This document shows positions 34,736 through 43,794 of a DNA stretch of 64,000 nucleotides, one piece after another. Below the pieces are notes generated by a model. It was not told the DNA's origin. It ran no database searches and saw only the letters and a program-made list of their open reading frames with translations. This DNA comes from Gemmatimonas sp. Lineage in GTDB: Bacteria > Gemmatimonadota > Gemmatimonadetes > Gemmatimonadales > Gemmatimonadaceae. Numbering within the stretch: position 1 is the first letter of the stretch; each line of letters starts with the position of its first letter. A program made the position numbers and the translations under genes. The DNA is taken from contig JAABRL010000023.1 in NCBI GenBank assembly GCA_011390935.1, positions 1 to 64,000 of the forward strand. The letters run 5' to 3'.

Positions 34736-35950
34736 ATGCGCTTCACGCGAACCGTCGCCGCCACGCGCGCGCACTTCACACGCACGGCGCTCCTCGTGTT
34801 CGCGATCGGCTGCGCACCCGGGCCCGACGTCGCAGTGCAGGCGAACAAGGGCGTAGTGCGCGACAGCGCGGGCATTCGGATCGTGGAACACGCGGGGCTG
34901 CCGACCACGCTGCCGGTGTGGACGATGCCCGAGGTCGCTGACGTTCGGATCGGAACGTCCGATGGATCGGGACCGGCTGGGTTCGGCCGCCTGGCCGGAC
35001 TCGTGCTCCTGCCGAACGGTCTGGTGGTGGCGGCCGAAGCGCAGGCGCTCGAGCTTCGCGCGTTCGATGCGAACGGAGCGCACCAGTGGTCGGTCGGACG
35101 CGGAGGGGAGGGACCTGGCGAGTTCATCAGCAACATCACGCACGTCAGCCGCCTGGGGGCGGACTCGCTGCTGGTGAGCGACGGCGGAGGCCGCACGATG
35201 GCCTTCGGGCCAGACGGGACCTACGCACGCATCGTGCGGCTACCCGACGCCACGGAGAGCTACAGTCGACCCAGAGTCATCGGTGCGCTGAGCGACGGGA
35301 TGCTGGTGACCACATCCAGCCGACTGATGGCCGGTGCCAACGACTTTCCGACCGGGATCGCGCGCAGCACGGAATCGATACGAATGCTGCAGCCCTCCGG
35401 GGTGCTCGACGATCCACGCGGCGCCTTCCGTTCGCTCGAATCCATGGTCGTGGTCACGCGATCCGCCGCTGGCGCCATCACCAGCGTGGCCGTTCGCCGC
35501 CTGACGATGGGCCGCGGTTCGGTGTTCGCCGTTGGTGACACGAGCGTGATTGCCGCCGAGACCGACCGATTCGAGTTGTTTCGCTACGATGCGGCAGGCG
35601 GGCCGACCACGATCATTCGTGTGAACCTGCCCGTGACGTTGCTGGATGCCGACGCACGTCGCCGGGCGCTCGCACGCGATTCGAACGCCGTCGTCTCCGA
35701 CACCATGCCGGCGTTTGCGACCGTGCGCCTGGATGATGTCGGCCGCCTCTGGGTGCAGGAGTTCCTCCCCAGCGACGAGGCGCGCGCGGCGCGCTGGTGG
35801 GTGCTGGACGGTGATGGTGCGTTCGTTGCCCGCGTGGAGGTGCCGCGCGCCTTCGATCTGCGCGCGTTCGCCGGAGACGCGGTCTGGGGCGTGCGACCGG
35901 ACGAGGATGACGTGCCGTTTGTGGAGCGCCGTGACATCAGGCGAGAGTAG
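34736..35950 (+). CDS. 6-bladed beta-propeller lipoprotein
   Basis: A 404-residue exported protein with lipobox FAIGCAP (Cys ~26). The sequence follows the 6-bladed propeller lipoprotein pattern common in this phylum: DSAGIRIVEHAG, then LAGLVLLPNGLVVAAEAQALELRAFDANG, WSVGRGGEGPGEF, and DSLLVSDGGGRTMAFGPDGTYAR. No catalytic motif is seen, so ligand binding or scaffolding is likely. It is driven by the promoter at 34635-34663. Confidence 0.85.
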   Translation: MRFTRTVAATRAHFTRTALLVFAIGCAPGPDVAVQANKGVVRDSAGIRIVEHAGLPTTLPVWTMPEVADVRIGTSDGSGPAGFGRLAGLVLLPNGLVVAAEAQALELRAFDANGAHQWSVGRGGEGPGEFISNITHVSRLGADSLLVSDGGGRTMAFGPDGTYARIVRLPDATESYSRPRVIGALSDGMLVTTSSRLMAGANDFPTGIARSTESIRMLQPSGVLDDPRGAFRSLESMVVVTRSAAGAITSVAVRRLTMGRGSVFAVGDTSVIAAETDRFELFRYDAAGGPTTIIRVNLPVTLLDADARRRALARDSNAVVSDTMPAFATVRLDDVGRLWVQEFLPSDEARAARWWVLDGDGAFVARVEVPRAFDLRAFAGDAVWGVRPDEDDVPFVERRDIRRE

Positions 35951-36054
35951 CGGCGCGCTCGCGCGGGACGAGTGCGCCCGCTCATGTGGTGACCGAGGGA
36001 GCATGCCAAGACACACGACCGTCCGATTTCTCCACTTACGATCGACGCCTATGC

Positions 36055-36981
36055 TCAAAACACCCACGGCACCAGTTGCACCTGCCGCGTGACCAGCACC
36101 CTCGCCTCCCGTCCCCCAACAAACGCCACCTTCGCATCGCCCCACGCGAAGAATCCGCCGAGGCGCGTCGCCCCACGAAACGGTGACGTCAGTGCACCGT
36201 CCGCGTCACCCGCCACCGCGAGTCCGAACGACACGTGTCCGGGGCGCATTACGCCCCCCGCGCGCCCGCCCCACCCGTCCGTCCAGAGGTACGAGCGAAT
36301 CCCCAGTTCGGCCACCGTCACGGCGCGCGCGTTGCCGTCCGTCACGGTGAGATACGTCGGCACATACGACGCCACCACCTCGTGTCGTGACGGCCACCCG
36401 TCCGCGTCGGGCTTGAAGCCGGGCAACCACTGCGCGCCGAAGTTGAGCAGCACTTCGGCCGCATTGAGTCGCGGCGAGGACGGACCGTACTTGCGCTCGA
36501 ACCGACGCAGCTTCTCCGTGCTCTGTGCGATAGAGTAGTCGCGACGTGCGTACGACCACGCGTTGCGCGGCATCATCAGCGCCGCGATGGCGTCGTTACC
36601 CAGTTGCGCGCTGTCGCGCAGCACGATCGGGTAGACCCGCTGCATGATCGCGGTGAGCGTGTCCAGCGCCTCGATGTCGCGCGCGGTGGGCGCGGTGGGG
36701 CGCTGCGTTCTGGCCACCACACTTACGCTCGCGCGTGGATCGGCCAACACGCCGAGCCGAAGGTCACGGGTGGTCGGGCGATCGAGCTGATCAATCAGCC
36801 CCGACAGTCGCGCGTGCAGCGTGGCATTCCACGACGACACGCGAGCCAGCGAGTCGCCGGCGCGGGCCGCGTCGAGCAGGTCGCCAACGGTGGTGGTGCG
36901 CACCAGCGCGGTGTCGAACCGCACCTGCGCACGCACAGGCACTGCCGCCAGCACCAGCAGCAGCAGAGCGCGCCGGATCAT
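36055..36981 (-). CDS. secreted protein of unknown function
   Basis: A 308-residue protein with a signal peptide (MIRRALLLLVLAAVPVRAQ). I do not recognise the family. The first half is helical (TTVGDLLDAARAGDSLARV, ARDIEALDTLTAIMQRVYP), and the second half is Gly/aromatic and strand-rich (YLWTDGWGGRAGG, RLGGFFAWGDAKVAFVGG), like a small outer-membrane or surface barrel ending in QLVPWVF. Its ATG overlaps the stop of the upstream alpha/beta-hydrolase gene by 4 bases, so the two are coupled. Confidence 0.65.
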   Translation of the reverse strand: MIRRALLLLVLAAVPVRAQVRFDTALVRTTTVGDLLDAARAGDSLARVSSWNATLHARLSGLIDQLDRPTTRDLRLGVLADPRASVSVVARTQRPTAPTARDIEALDTLTAIMQRVYPIVLRDSAQLGNDAIAALMMPRNAWSYARRDYSIAQSTEKLRRFERKYGPSSPRLNAAEVLLNFGAQWLPGFKPDADGWPSRHEVVASYVPTYLTVTDGNARAVTVAELGIRSYLWTDGWGGRAGGVMRPGHVSFGLAVAGDADGALTSPFRGATRLGGFFAWGDAKVAFVGGREARVLVTRQVQLVPWVF

Positions 36982-37940
36982 GTGAGCCACGTGCGCAGCT
37001 GCGCGGCGTGATTGGTGACGTAGTTCTCCCAACTGTGCGGATTGCTCGGCTGAATGTCCGGCGGCGCCTGTGCGCGCAACGACGACGCCAGACGCTGCGC
37101 CAGTTCGTGTTTGGTGCCGATGTTGAGCGCGTCCTGCTGATCAACGATCGTAACCTGGCCGGGCACCTGCATGGTGGCCCAGTCGGCGCGCGCCCTGAAG
37201 AAGTGACCGCCCACCGGATCGAGGTTGCCGGTGATCGACACCCACCGCTGCACCGACGGCACGTTCCCCAGCTCCGATTCCTCGAACGGCATCGACAGCG
37301 CGTCCCCCTGCACGGTGTAGAGCCAGCGGCGATTGGGGATGAGCGTCTCCATGAGCGGCGCATTCGCCACGCTGCGAATGAGCTGCACCGGCGACGCCAT
37401 GAAGATCACGTTCTCGAACCGCACGCCATCGGACGCGGGCCGCAGCCGGTGCGTGGCGGTGCGCGCGGCGTGATGCAGCACTTCGTAGGTGTGGAAGCAG
37501 CCGAGCGAGTGGCAGATGATGGAGAGGCGCTGTTCGTGCTCCGCATGGCCGGCGTCCATGCCGTCCTGCACGATCCGCTTGAGCTGCCGCAGATACACTT
37601 CACGCACGGCGGTGCGCGCATCGGCGTTCAGTACCGGCCACAACACATCGCCGCACACCTCCGCGATCGTGGCGCCGAGTGCGGGGTCGTTGATCTGATC
37701 GGAGAGTGTGGTGATGGCCGTCTGCAGCAGGTCACCGAGCTGCGTCTTGGCGGCGAACCAGTCGTTGACCTGGTCGTAGTAGAGCTGGTAGATGGCGGTC
37801 TCGGCCGCGGCAGGACCGAGCGCGGCCTCGACGCGTTGCCGCAACTCGGTGTAGTCGCCCGGTTTCGCGTTGCCGATGCCGTGCACCAGCAGAACGGCGC
37901 GGTTGGACGGCCACGGCTGTGAGATCAGGTCGATTGGCAT
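36978..37940 (-). CDS. alpha/beta hydrolase, lipase-like
   Basis: A 320-residue protein without a signal peptide. RAVLLVHGIGNAKPGDY near residue 15 is an oxyanion-type HG motif, and the nucleophile elbow is ICHSLGCFHTYEVLHHA (CHSLG, close to GxSxG). ITGNLDPVGGHFF may supply an acid and histidine. A strong AAGGAG precedes ATG 37940. Its substrate is unknown, and lipase or esterase activity is the best guess. It is coupled to the secreted unknown protein downstream. Confidence 0.75.
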   Translation of the reverse strand: MPIDLISQPWPSNRAVLLVHGIGNAKPGDYTELRQRVEAALGPAAAETAIYQLYYDQVNDWFAAKTQLGDLLQTAITTLSDQINDPALGATIAEVCGDVLWPVLNADARTAVREVYLRQLKRIVQDGMDAGHAEHEQRLSIICHSLGCFHTYEVLHHAARTATHRLRPASDGVRFENVIFMASPVQLIRSVANAPLMETLIPNRRWLYTVQGDALSMPFEESELGNVPSVQRWVSITGNLDPVGGHFFRARADWATMQVPGQVTIVDQQDALNIGTKHELAQRLASSLRAQAPPDIQPSNPHSWENYVTNHAAQLRTWLT

Positions 37941-38006
37941 GGTGCTCCTTGCTCGACGGACTGCCATGCCGCCACACGCCAGCGGCTCGTCCAATCTGCT
38001 ACCTGC

Positions 38007-38399
38007 TCACGGCAACCGCGACCGGAAGTACGCCGCCACCTCCGCATCGCCTGCCGTGCTGGTCGCAACCGCCATCGTGATGGCGTACAACTCGCGTCCG
38101 TCCACGTGCAGCCGGACGCCGTTCAGCGCGAGGAAGACGAGCGCGCAGGCAAGTCCCGTGCGTTTGTTGCCGTCGCGGAATCCCTGGGAGCGTGCGAACC
38201 CCACGAGGTACGATGCGGCGACGTCGGCGAGGTCAGCGTGTTCGTCGTCGCTCCAGCGCTGGAGCGGTCGAGCGAGCGCCGACTGCACGACGTTGTGATC
38301 GAGTACGCCGTGCGCGCCACCGAACCGTTCTATCTGCTGCGCGTGGATGGCAAGAAGCGTTGCGTCGCTGAGCCACCGCGGCTCGGGTCCCCGCGCCAC
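38007..38399 (-). CDS. doc: Doc/Fic-type toxin (death-on-curing family)
   Basis: A 130-residue Fic-fold protein. The core motif reads ARSQGFRDGNKRTGLACALVF. The GNKR phosphate-binding part is intact, but the position that is His in Doc (HxFxxxNK) is Gln here. The N-terminal LLAIHAQQIERFGGAHGVLD and ALARPLQRW segments are typical of the death-on-curing family, which phosphorylates EF-Tu in phage P1. It starts with GTG 38399, 6 bases after the antitoxin stop. Confidence 0.88.
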   Translation of the reverse strand: MARGPEPRWLSDATLLAIHAQQIERFGGAHGVLDHNVVQSALARPLQRWSDDEHADLADVAASYLVGFARSQGFRDGNKRTGLACALVFLALNGVRLHVDGRELYAITMAVATSTAGDAEVAAYFRSRLP

Positions 38400-38405
38400 C
38401 CGCCG

Positions 38406-38639
38406 CTACTTGGCGAGGGCGCGGAAGACGGCGTCGTACTCCACCATGATTTCGTCGTGCGCCGCCAGCGCCTCCGCGGTGTCCGGCGTATGCGGCACCA
38501 CGCGGAAGCCACCCATGCCGTCCTCGATCCACTCGAGCTCCTGGCCGGCCGTCACGGACAGACGACGTGCGACTTCAGCGGGCAGCGTGGTCACGACCGA
38601 CGCACCCTGCGCGCGCGTCTTGCTGACAAGGACAGCCAT
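38406..38639 (-). CDS. AbrB/MazE-type antitoxin
   Basis: A 77-residue swapped-hairpin (SpoVT/AbrB) protein: VSKTRAQGASVVTTLPAEVARRLSVTAGQELEW is the DNA-binding half, and the C-terminal acidic helix (TAEALAAHDEIMVEYDAVFRALAK) is the likely toxin-neutralising part. It lies directly upstream of the Doc-type gene. ATG 38639 is preferred; GTG 38645 is in frame. It probably represses its own promoter at 38675-38703. Confidence 0.88.
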   Translation of the reverse strand: MAVLVSKTRAQGASVVTTLPAEVARRLSVTAGQELEWIEDGMGGFRVVPHTPDTAEALAAHDEIMVEYDAVFRALAK

Positions 38640-38674
38640 GGACACCTCGGCGCGTTGGGGAACAGACCTTTTTG

Positions 38675-38703
38675 AAGGTATGAGACTTTAGTGAGACTGT
38701 CAA
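38675..38703 (-). promoter_or_regulatory. toxin-antitoxin promoter and repeat operator
   Basis: On the minus strand TTGACA, a 17-base spacer and TACCTT form a strong sigma-70 promoter. The spacer contains a direct repeat (plus-strand TGAGACT at 38681-38687 and 38692-38698, 11 bases apart, one helical turn), a likely operator for the AbrB-type antitoxin. Confidence 0.7.
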
Positions 38704-38866
38704 TGGTGCGTCTGGGGTGCGACAGCGTGCTGAGGTCATGCGAACCCCACCCCCTGCCTGCTGCCCCAATGCCCGACGTTCGGCGCCGAGTGAGGTGATC
38801 GGTCCAGCCAGCTCGCCGCGTACGAACACGAAACGGAACACGGCTGCGACGCCTAGGTCGTGGCGG

Positions 38867-38872
38867 TACCTT
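38867..38872 (+). promoter_or_regulatory. -10 box TACCTT, leaderless-type
   Basis: TACCTT ends 7 bases before ATG 38880 of the HhH protein. There is no Shine-Dalgarno. Confidence 0.4.
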
Positions 38873-38879
38873 CTTGGCC

Positions 38880-39161
38880 ATGCACCCTGCCAAAGTCGAT
38901 CGCACTCGGCTGCGCACCTTCACCGACCTGCCCAACATTGGCCCCGCGATGGCTGGCGATTTCGTCACGCTGGGCTACACCACCCCGCAGCAGCTCGTGG
39001 GCGCCGATCCCCACGCGCTCTATCACGCGCTGTGTGAACGCACGGGCGTGCGTCAAGACCCGTGCGTGCTGGACGTGTTCATTTCCGTGACGCGCTTTCT
39101 AGCGGGCGACGATCCACAACCGTGGTGGGCGTACACGGCCGAGCGGAAGGCGCGGGGGTGA
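38880..39161 (+). CDS. helix-hairpin-helix Cdd1-like protein
   Basis: A 93-residue protein of the pathogenicity-locus/Cdd1 family: LRTFTDLPNIGPAMAGDFVTLGYTTPQQLVG is a helix-hairpin-helix of the non-specific DNA-binding type, followed by DPHALYHALCERTGVRQDPCVLDVF with the conserved DPC and a C-terminal WW pair. Members resemble the C-terminal part of TfoX-like proteins. The function is unproven. A TTG two codons upstream is less likely as start than ATG 38880. Confidence 0.85.
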   Translation: MHPAKVDRTRLRTFTDLPNIGPAMAGDFVTLGYTTPQQLVGADPHALYHALCERTGVRQDPCVLDVFISVTRFLAGDDPQPWWAYTAERKARG

Positions 39162-39234
39162 CGCGACGTCGGCAGCTACGCCGCCGACGGCACGAGTGGC
39201 ATCCTGCCGCACCGCCACACCCCGGTTCAGCCGC

Positions 39235-40899
39235 TTACCGCGTCGATTCCGCCGCACTCTTCGTGGGACCCGGACACGCGGGCCAGCCACGCGGCGTGCC
39301 GTCCGGCGCATTGCCCTGCGGCACGAGATCTCGCGGCAGCTTCTGCGGGTCTTCCGACGCCATGTACGCCAGCATGGCGATCAGCGTCGCGTTGTTGCGC
39401 AGATCCTCGGGCACGATCTTGTCGTACGTATCGCGGTTGGTGTGCCACGTGGTGTTGCTGTAGTCCCAGCTCAGCGCGCCGGTGCCGATGCCCGGCGCCT
39501 TGTGGCACACGAAGGTGGTGTGATCGGTGCCGCCCGGTCCGTTGAACGGCGCGTTGCTGCCGAGTCGTACCCACTGCGTGATCTCTGACGGCATTTCGCT
39601 CAGGTAGCGCGTGAGAAACGCACCGGCGTGCACGAACGGACCCGGGCTGATCGAGGAAATGCGACCCGTGCCGTTGTCCTGGTTGAACAGCATCTGCATG
39701 CCCGCGATCACTTCCGGATGCATCTCGGCATACGCCTTCGAGCCGTTGAGCCCCTGCTCCTCCGAGTTCCACAATCCGATCACGATCGTGCGCTTGGGAT
39801 TCGGATACACCGTCTTCAGAATGCGCATCGCCTCGATCATGGTGAGCGAACCGGTGCCGTTGTCGGTGGCCCCCGAGCCGCCCGTGAACGAGTCGAAGTG
39901 CCCCGACAGCACCACGTACTCGTTCGGCAGCGTCGTGCCCTTCATTTCCGCGATGACGTTGCCAACCGGACGTTCCGGTCCCTTCTCGGCGTCCACCATG
40001 AGCCGGATCTTCGGCGACTGGTTGTTGGCGGCGAGTCGATAGAGCAGCCCCATGTCTTCGCAGCCCACGTCGACGGTGGGAATCTCCTGCGATGCGGACC
40101 CGAACACCTTGTTGATGCCCGGATACTGCGAGAAGTTGGTGGTCAGGGCGCCGAGTGCACCGGCGGCCTTGAGTCTGGCCTGAATCGCGCGTGGGCCACC
40201 GCCCGCGAGCACCCGCTGGCTGAACGACGCCGTGAGCGCACTCTGCTCCTGCCGCAGCCGATCGCGCGACTCCACGGTGCCGAACTCTGCCCACTGCGAC
40301 GCCATGCGACAGGAGAGCTGGGGCGCGTTCAGCAGCACGAACTTGCCACGCGCCGACGGCACCCACGCCGCAAAGAGCTCCGGCGTGACCACGCTGTCGG
40401 GGATGAGCACGACATCGCCTTCCAGCCACTGACCATTCGTGCCCGGGGTCCATCCCATGGCCGTGACTTCGAGTCCACGCACGCGCGGGAACAGCAACTC
40501 GGCGAACGCCGCCCCATTCTTCCAGCTGTTCCACGTGCCGTAGTTCTCGATGCGCGCCGGCAGGCCCCACTTGGCATACGTCGCCAGCATGTAGGCCTGC
40601 GCGCGGTCGGCGTCGGTCGAGCCCGTGAGGCGAGGCCCGATGGAGTCCAGCAGCGTCTGCGCGAACGTCATGACCTGCGAGCGCTCCATCCCCTCCTCGA
40701 AGATCTTCGCGATCATGGGATTGGTGGGCGCCGTCGTGCGCACGTACGGTGCATTGGCGCGGTCAACCGGCTGCGCCTGCGGATTGGTGGGCGGCGGCGT
40801 GGGACCCGGTGGGCCACCGCGGCCACCGCGTTGCGCGAGCACATCGGTGCTGGTCGCGGCCAAGGCCAGCGCGCCAGTGAGGAGACAGGTTCGAAGCAT
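39235..40899 (-). CDS. secreted M28 family metallopeptidase
   Basis: A 554-residue exported aminopeptidase-like protein; the signal peptide ends near VLAQ (residue 22). A protease-associated domain (~residues 150-280) precedes the M28 domain. Zinc ligands are visible as SGHFDSF (~residue 331), SGATDNGTG, WNSEEQGLNGS and a late histidine in NTTWHTNRDTYDKI. It would remove N-terminal residues or dipeptides from peptides in the periplasm or outside. The Gly/Pro-rich stretch after the signal peptide is a linker. Confidence 0.93.
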   Translation of the reverse strand: MLRTCLLTGALALAATSTDVLAQRGGRGGPPGPTPPPTNPQAQPVDRANAPYVRTTAPTNPMIAKIFEEGMERSQVMTFAQTLLDSIGPRLTGSTDADRAQAYMLATYAKWGLPARIENYGTWNSWKNGAAFAELLFPRVRGLEVTAMGWTPGTNGQWLEGDVVLIPDSVVTPELFAAWVPSARGKFVLLNAPQLSCRMASQWAEFGTVESRDRLRQEQSALTASFSQRVLAGGGPRAIQARLKAAGALGALTTNFSQYPGINKVFGSASQEIPTVDVGCEDMGLLYRLAANNQSPKIRLMVDAEKGPERPVGNVIAEMKGTTLPNEYVVLSGHFDSFTGGSGATDNGTGSLTMIEAMRILKTVYPNPKRTIVIGLWNSEEQGLNGSKAYAEMHPEVIAGMQMLFNQDNGTGRISSISPGPFVHAGAFLTRYLSEMPSEITQWVRLGSNAPFNGPGGTDHTTFVCHKAPGIGTGALSWDYSNTTWHTNRDTYDKIVPEDLRNNATLIAMLAYMASEDPQKLPRDLVPQGNAPDGTPRGWPACPGPTKSAAESTR

Positions 40900-41050
40900 A
40901 TCGCGATCTGGTAGGGGCGAAGGCGCCGGGATGCCGGCGTCTCGCGCGTGGGAGTCGACTCGGAGAAGCTACCTGATCTGGGTGTCGTCCGCCTCCATCG
41001 CGCGTGACCGCGGTGCCGCCACCACGCACGGCGCGGCGCTTCCGCACGCG

Positions 41051-41545
41051 TCAGAACGTGTAGCGGATCTGCTGCCCTGCCAGCCCGATCACCACGGTCC
41101 CCGGTCCGGCACCATACGCCGCGACATACCGCTGCCGCAGACTCGACAGATCAAACCGTAGGGTCCGCATGAGCAGTGCGTCGCACATATCGCCACCCGC
41201 ATCATGGGCCAGCCGCGCGACCACCTGCACCGGCTGCGACTCCATGAACGCCGGGTCGATGAGCAGGGCGAACCGGTGCTCCGCACACCCGCCACCGTAC
41301 TGGATGTCGAGCGACAGCGTGTCGCCGATGACCCGGTGCGTGAGGTAGGTCCACGGGTCGGCAGGCCATGGACGCGGGTCGTCTCGCGGGACCATGCGCG
41401 CAGGGGCGAATGCCTCGACGCTCGTGAGGAATGCGCTCACCTGCTCGCCGGGGCTGGTGGTGCCACAGCCGATACCGGCACCGAGGGTCAGCAGCGCGGC
41501 GATGATGAGGGAGGGGAGGCGACGGCGCATGGCGAGGAGCGGCAT
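41051..41545 (-). CDS. small lipoprotein of unknown function
   Basis: A 164-residue protein with a lipoprotein signal (LLTLGAGIGCGTT, Cys ~26). The mature part has DTLSLDIQYGGGCAEHRFALLIDPAF and a second cysteine pair candidate (GGCAEH, GGDMCDALLM), ending in VIGLAGQQIRYTF. I do not recognise the family; similar small NigD-like or copper-resistance-type lipoproteins occur elsewhere, but no motif decides this. An ATG at 41530 is an alternative start. It is transcribed divergently from the histidine kinase. Confidence 0.65.
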   Translation of the reverse strand: MPLLAMRRRLPSLIIAALLTLGAGIGCGTTSPGEQVSAFLTSVEAFAPARMVPRDDPRPWPADPWTYLTHRVIGDTLSLDIQYGGGCAEHRFALLIDPAFMESQPVQVVARLAHDAGGDMCDALLMRTLRFDLSSLRQRYVAAYGAGPGTVVIGLAGQQIRYTF

Positions 41546-41782
41546 GGCGAGAGTGAACCTGCAATACCCCACGATGCGGCTGGGGCTCCCATTGATGGAG
41601 CCACCGCGCGTCCTCAGTCTCCGGAACAACCACCTGGAGGCCGCAGGGCAGCGTTGGTCCCGCGTCTCGGGACCGCATGCTCCGGCATCGAACGAGTTTT
41701 CCGGAGGATGTCGGCTTCCCTCGGCGGCGTGCGCTTCCTCAGGCCGCCTACTCACCATGGCCGATCCGCTCCGAGCGGCCGA

Positions 41783-41788
41783 TATTCT
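41783..41788 (+). promoter_or_regulatory. -10 box TATTCT, leaderless-type
   Basis: TATTCT ends 7 bases before ATG 41796 of the hybrid histidine kinase. No Shine-Dalgarno is present. It supports choosing this start over the long upstream open frame. Confidence 0.5.
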
Positions 41789-41795
41789 CACGGGT

Positions 41796-43625
41796 ATGCC
41801 TGCGCCGCCACGCCTCTCATCTCCACGGGACGATGAGCGACCCTCCCGGTCGCTGCTCGCACAGTGGCCCGCGCTCAAGCGAGCAGCCCCGGCGCTGCAC
41901 CTGATCGAGCACATCCTCAACGAGGATGGCAACTTGCTCGAGCGATGGCGTGCCCGACTCACCGCCGTCTTCCTCGCGGCCGCGGCCACGCTGGGTCTGG
42001 TGCCGACGGTCGCCACGATCGTGACCTCGCTTCGCGACGGCGTGATCCCGCTCGCCGTGCTCGACGCGGTGCTCATGACGCTCGTGTACTGGCTGCTGCT
42101 GTCGCGCCGTGCGAGCAATCACTGGCGCAACCTCTTTCTGGCCGTCAGTACGTTCTCGATCGGTGTCATGGCCATCGTCACGCTCGGCCCGTTCTCGACC
42201 GCGTTGAGCTGGCTGCTGCTGAGCACGTTCCTGGCCACGTTTCTGATCGGTCCGCGTGCGGCCATCGTTGTTGTGTGCGCCGTGACGATCGTGCTCCTCG
42301 GTGTTGCGCTTGGTATCGAACGCAACGGGTTCGCGTGGGTCGCGGAGTTCCCCGGGTCCGCCACGCGATGGATGCTGACGTCACTCGACTTCTTCTTTCT
42401 GACCGTGATCTTCGCGGGCGCGAACAGCCTCATTCTGCATGTGCTCGAACAGGAGGACGAGGCGCGTTCCTTCGCAGAAGCGCGACTGGCCGAAGGACGG
42501 CGCAATGAGGCACTCGGTACACTCGCCGGCGGCATCGCGCACGACTTCAACAATCTGCTCGTGCCCATTCTGGCGAATGTGGAATCGGTGCGAGCCAGCA
42601 TGCCCGCCGAAGGCGCCGAGCAACAGGCATTGAGCGATGCCCACCGCTCTGCGGAGCGCGCGCGCGACCTCGTGCAGCGCATTCTGGCGTTCGGTCGCGG
42701 CGTCGATTCGATGCGCGGTGACGTCGCCATGTGCGTCATCGCTCGCGACGTGATCGAGCTCGCGCGACTGACGCAACCGGACCGGGCGCGCTTGTCGCTC
42801 GAATGTTCGGAGTCACCGACGATCCACGCATCGGTCGCCGAGATGCACCAGGTCATCCACAACCTCGTCACGAACGGTTTGCATGCGACGGAGAGACACG
42901 GCGAGGTGCACGTGGACGTGCGCACGATCGTCCGAAACGGACAGCGCTGGGCGCAGCTTCGCGTGACCGATACCGGCGTTGGCATGGACGACGAGACCCG
43001 AGAGCGCATTTTCGATCCGTACTTCTCCACACGCGACCCGGATCGTGGCACCGGACTCGGCCTGCCGATCGTGCGCAGCATCGTCACTTCACTCGGTGGG
43101 GAGCTCGCCGTGGAAAGTCGGATCGGCGAGGGGAGCACGTTCACCGTGCGCCTGCCGGCGGCCGTGGCGCACGGCACACCACCGCGCGATGTACCCACAC
43201 CGGTGCGTGCCACGGGCCCGATGGTGCTCCCGCCGGGCCTGCGGGTGCTGGTCGTGGACGATGAAGCCAGCGTGCGACGGGCGACGGCACGCATGGCGCA
43301 ATCGCTCGGCTGCACGGTGGAAGAGGTCGACGGCGCCGCCGCTGCGCTCGCCGTGCTGGGCGGCGGCGACCGCACGTATGACATCGTATTGACGGATCAC
43401 CGCATGCCCGGGCAGTCAGGGCTGGAGTTGATCGGCGCGCTACGCGATCGGCATCCGTTGTTGCCGGCCGTACTCATGAGCGGGCACATCGAGTCGGCGA
43501 CGCAGTTCGGTGCCATTCCGACGGGGGTGACCCTGCTGCAGAAACCATTCGCGCGGGCCGAGCTATCGGCGGCAATGCTCACGGCGCGTGGCGCGATGAG
43601 GGCCGACTGCCCAGAGCAGCCGTAA
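41796..43625 (+). CDS. hybrid sensor histidine kinase/response regulator
   Basis: A 609-residue inner-membrane protein. About six transmembrane helices span residues ~55-215 with no separate periplasmic sensor domain. The dimerisation/phosphorylation helix has GGIAHDFNNLLVP (His ~248), and the ATPase region has NLVTNGLHATE, VTDTGVGMDDETRERIFDPYFSTR and GTGLGLPIV. A C-terminal receiver domain (~residues 483-600) has VVDDEASVR, the phospho-acceptor in VLTDHRMPGQSG and LLQKPF. The HDFNN box is typical of kinases with a fused receiver. No partner output regulator is adjacent. Confidence 0.93.
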   Translation: MPAPPRLSSPRDDERPSRSLLAQWPALKRAAPALHLIEHILNEDGNLLERWRARLTAVFLAAAATLGLVPTVATIVTSLRDGVIPLAVLDAVLMTLVYWLLLSRRASNHWRNLFLAVSTFSIGVMAIVTLGPFSTALSWLLLSTFLATFLIGPRAAIVVVCAVTIVLLGVALGIERNGFAWVAEFPGSATRWMLTSLDFFFLTVIFAGANSLILHVLEQEDEARSFAEARLAEGRRNEALGTLAGGIAHDFNNLLVPILANVESVRASMPAEGAEQQALSDAHRSAERARDLVQRILAFGRGVDSMRGDVAMCVIARDVIELARLTQPDRARLSLECSESPTIHASVAEMHQVIHNLVTNGLHATERHGEVHVDVRTIVRNGQRWAQLRVTDTGVGMDDETRERIFDPYFSTRDPDRGTGLGLPIVRSIVTSLGGELAVESRIGEGSTFTVRLPAAVAHGTPPRDVPTPVRATGPMVLPPGLRVLVVDDEASVRRATARMAQSLGCTVEEVDGAAAALAVLGGGDRTYDIVLTDHRMPGQSGLELIGALRDRHPLLPAVLMSGHIESATQFGAIPTGVTLLQKPFARAELSAAMLTARGAMRADCPEQP

Positions 43626-43794
43626 GGGAAGCGTGGCAAGGCCAGGAGGTTGGCGAAGCCGACGAAAGCCGAACCGCTGCCGACGCGTTGCGATAGCGAC
43701 CGGAGTACCACTGTGGCACTCGCCTCTTCGCGCACCAGGCGCGGCGCGCACGAGGCGCGGCCACGGGCGTGTTGTCACCCGCTGCGACCAGCGA

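Noticed and set aside
42119-43384. 421-codon minus-strand open frame opposite the histidine kinase
   Set aside because: Ser/Thr/Arg-rich shadow. The plus strand has all histidine kinase and receiver motifs.
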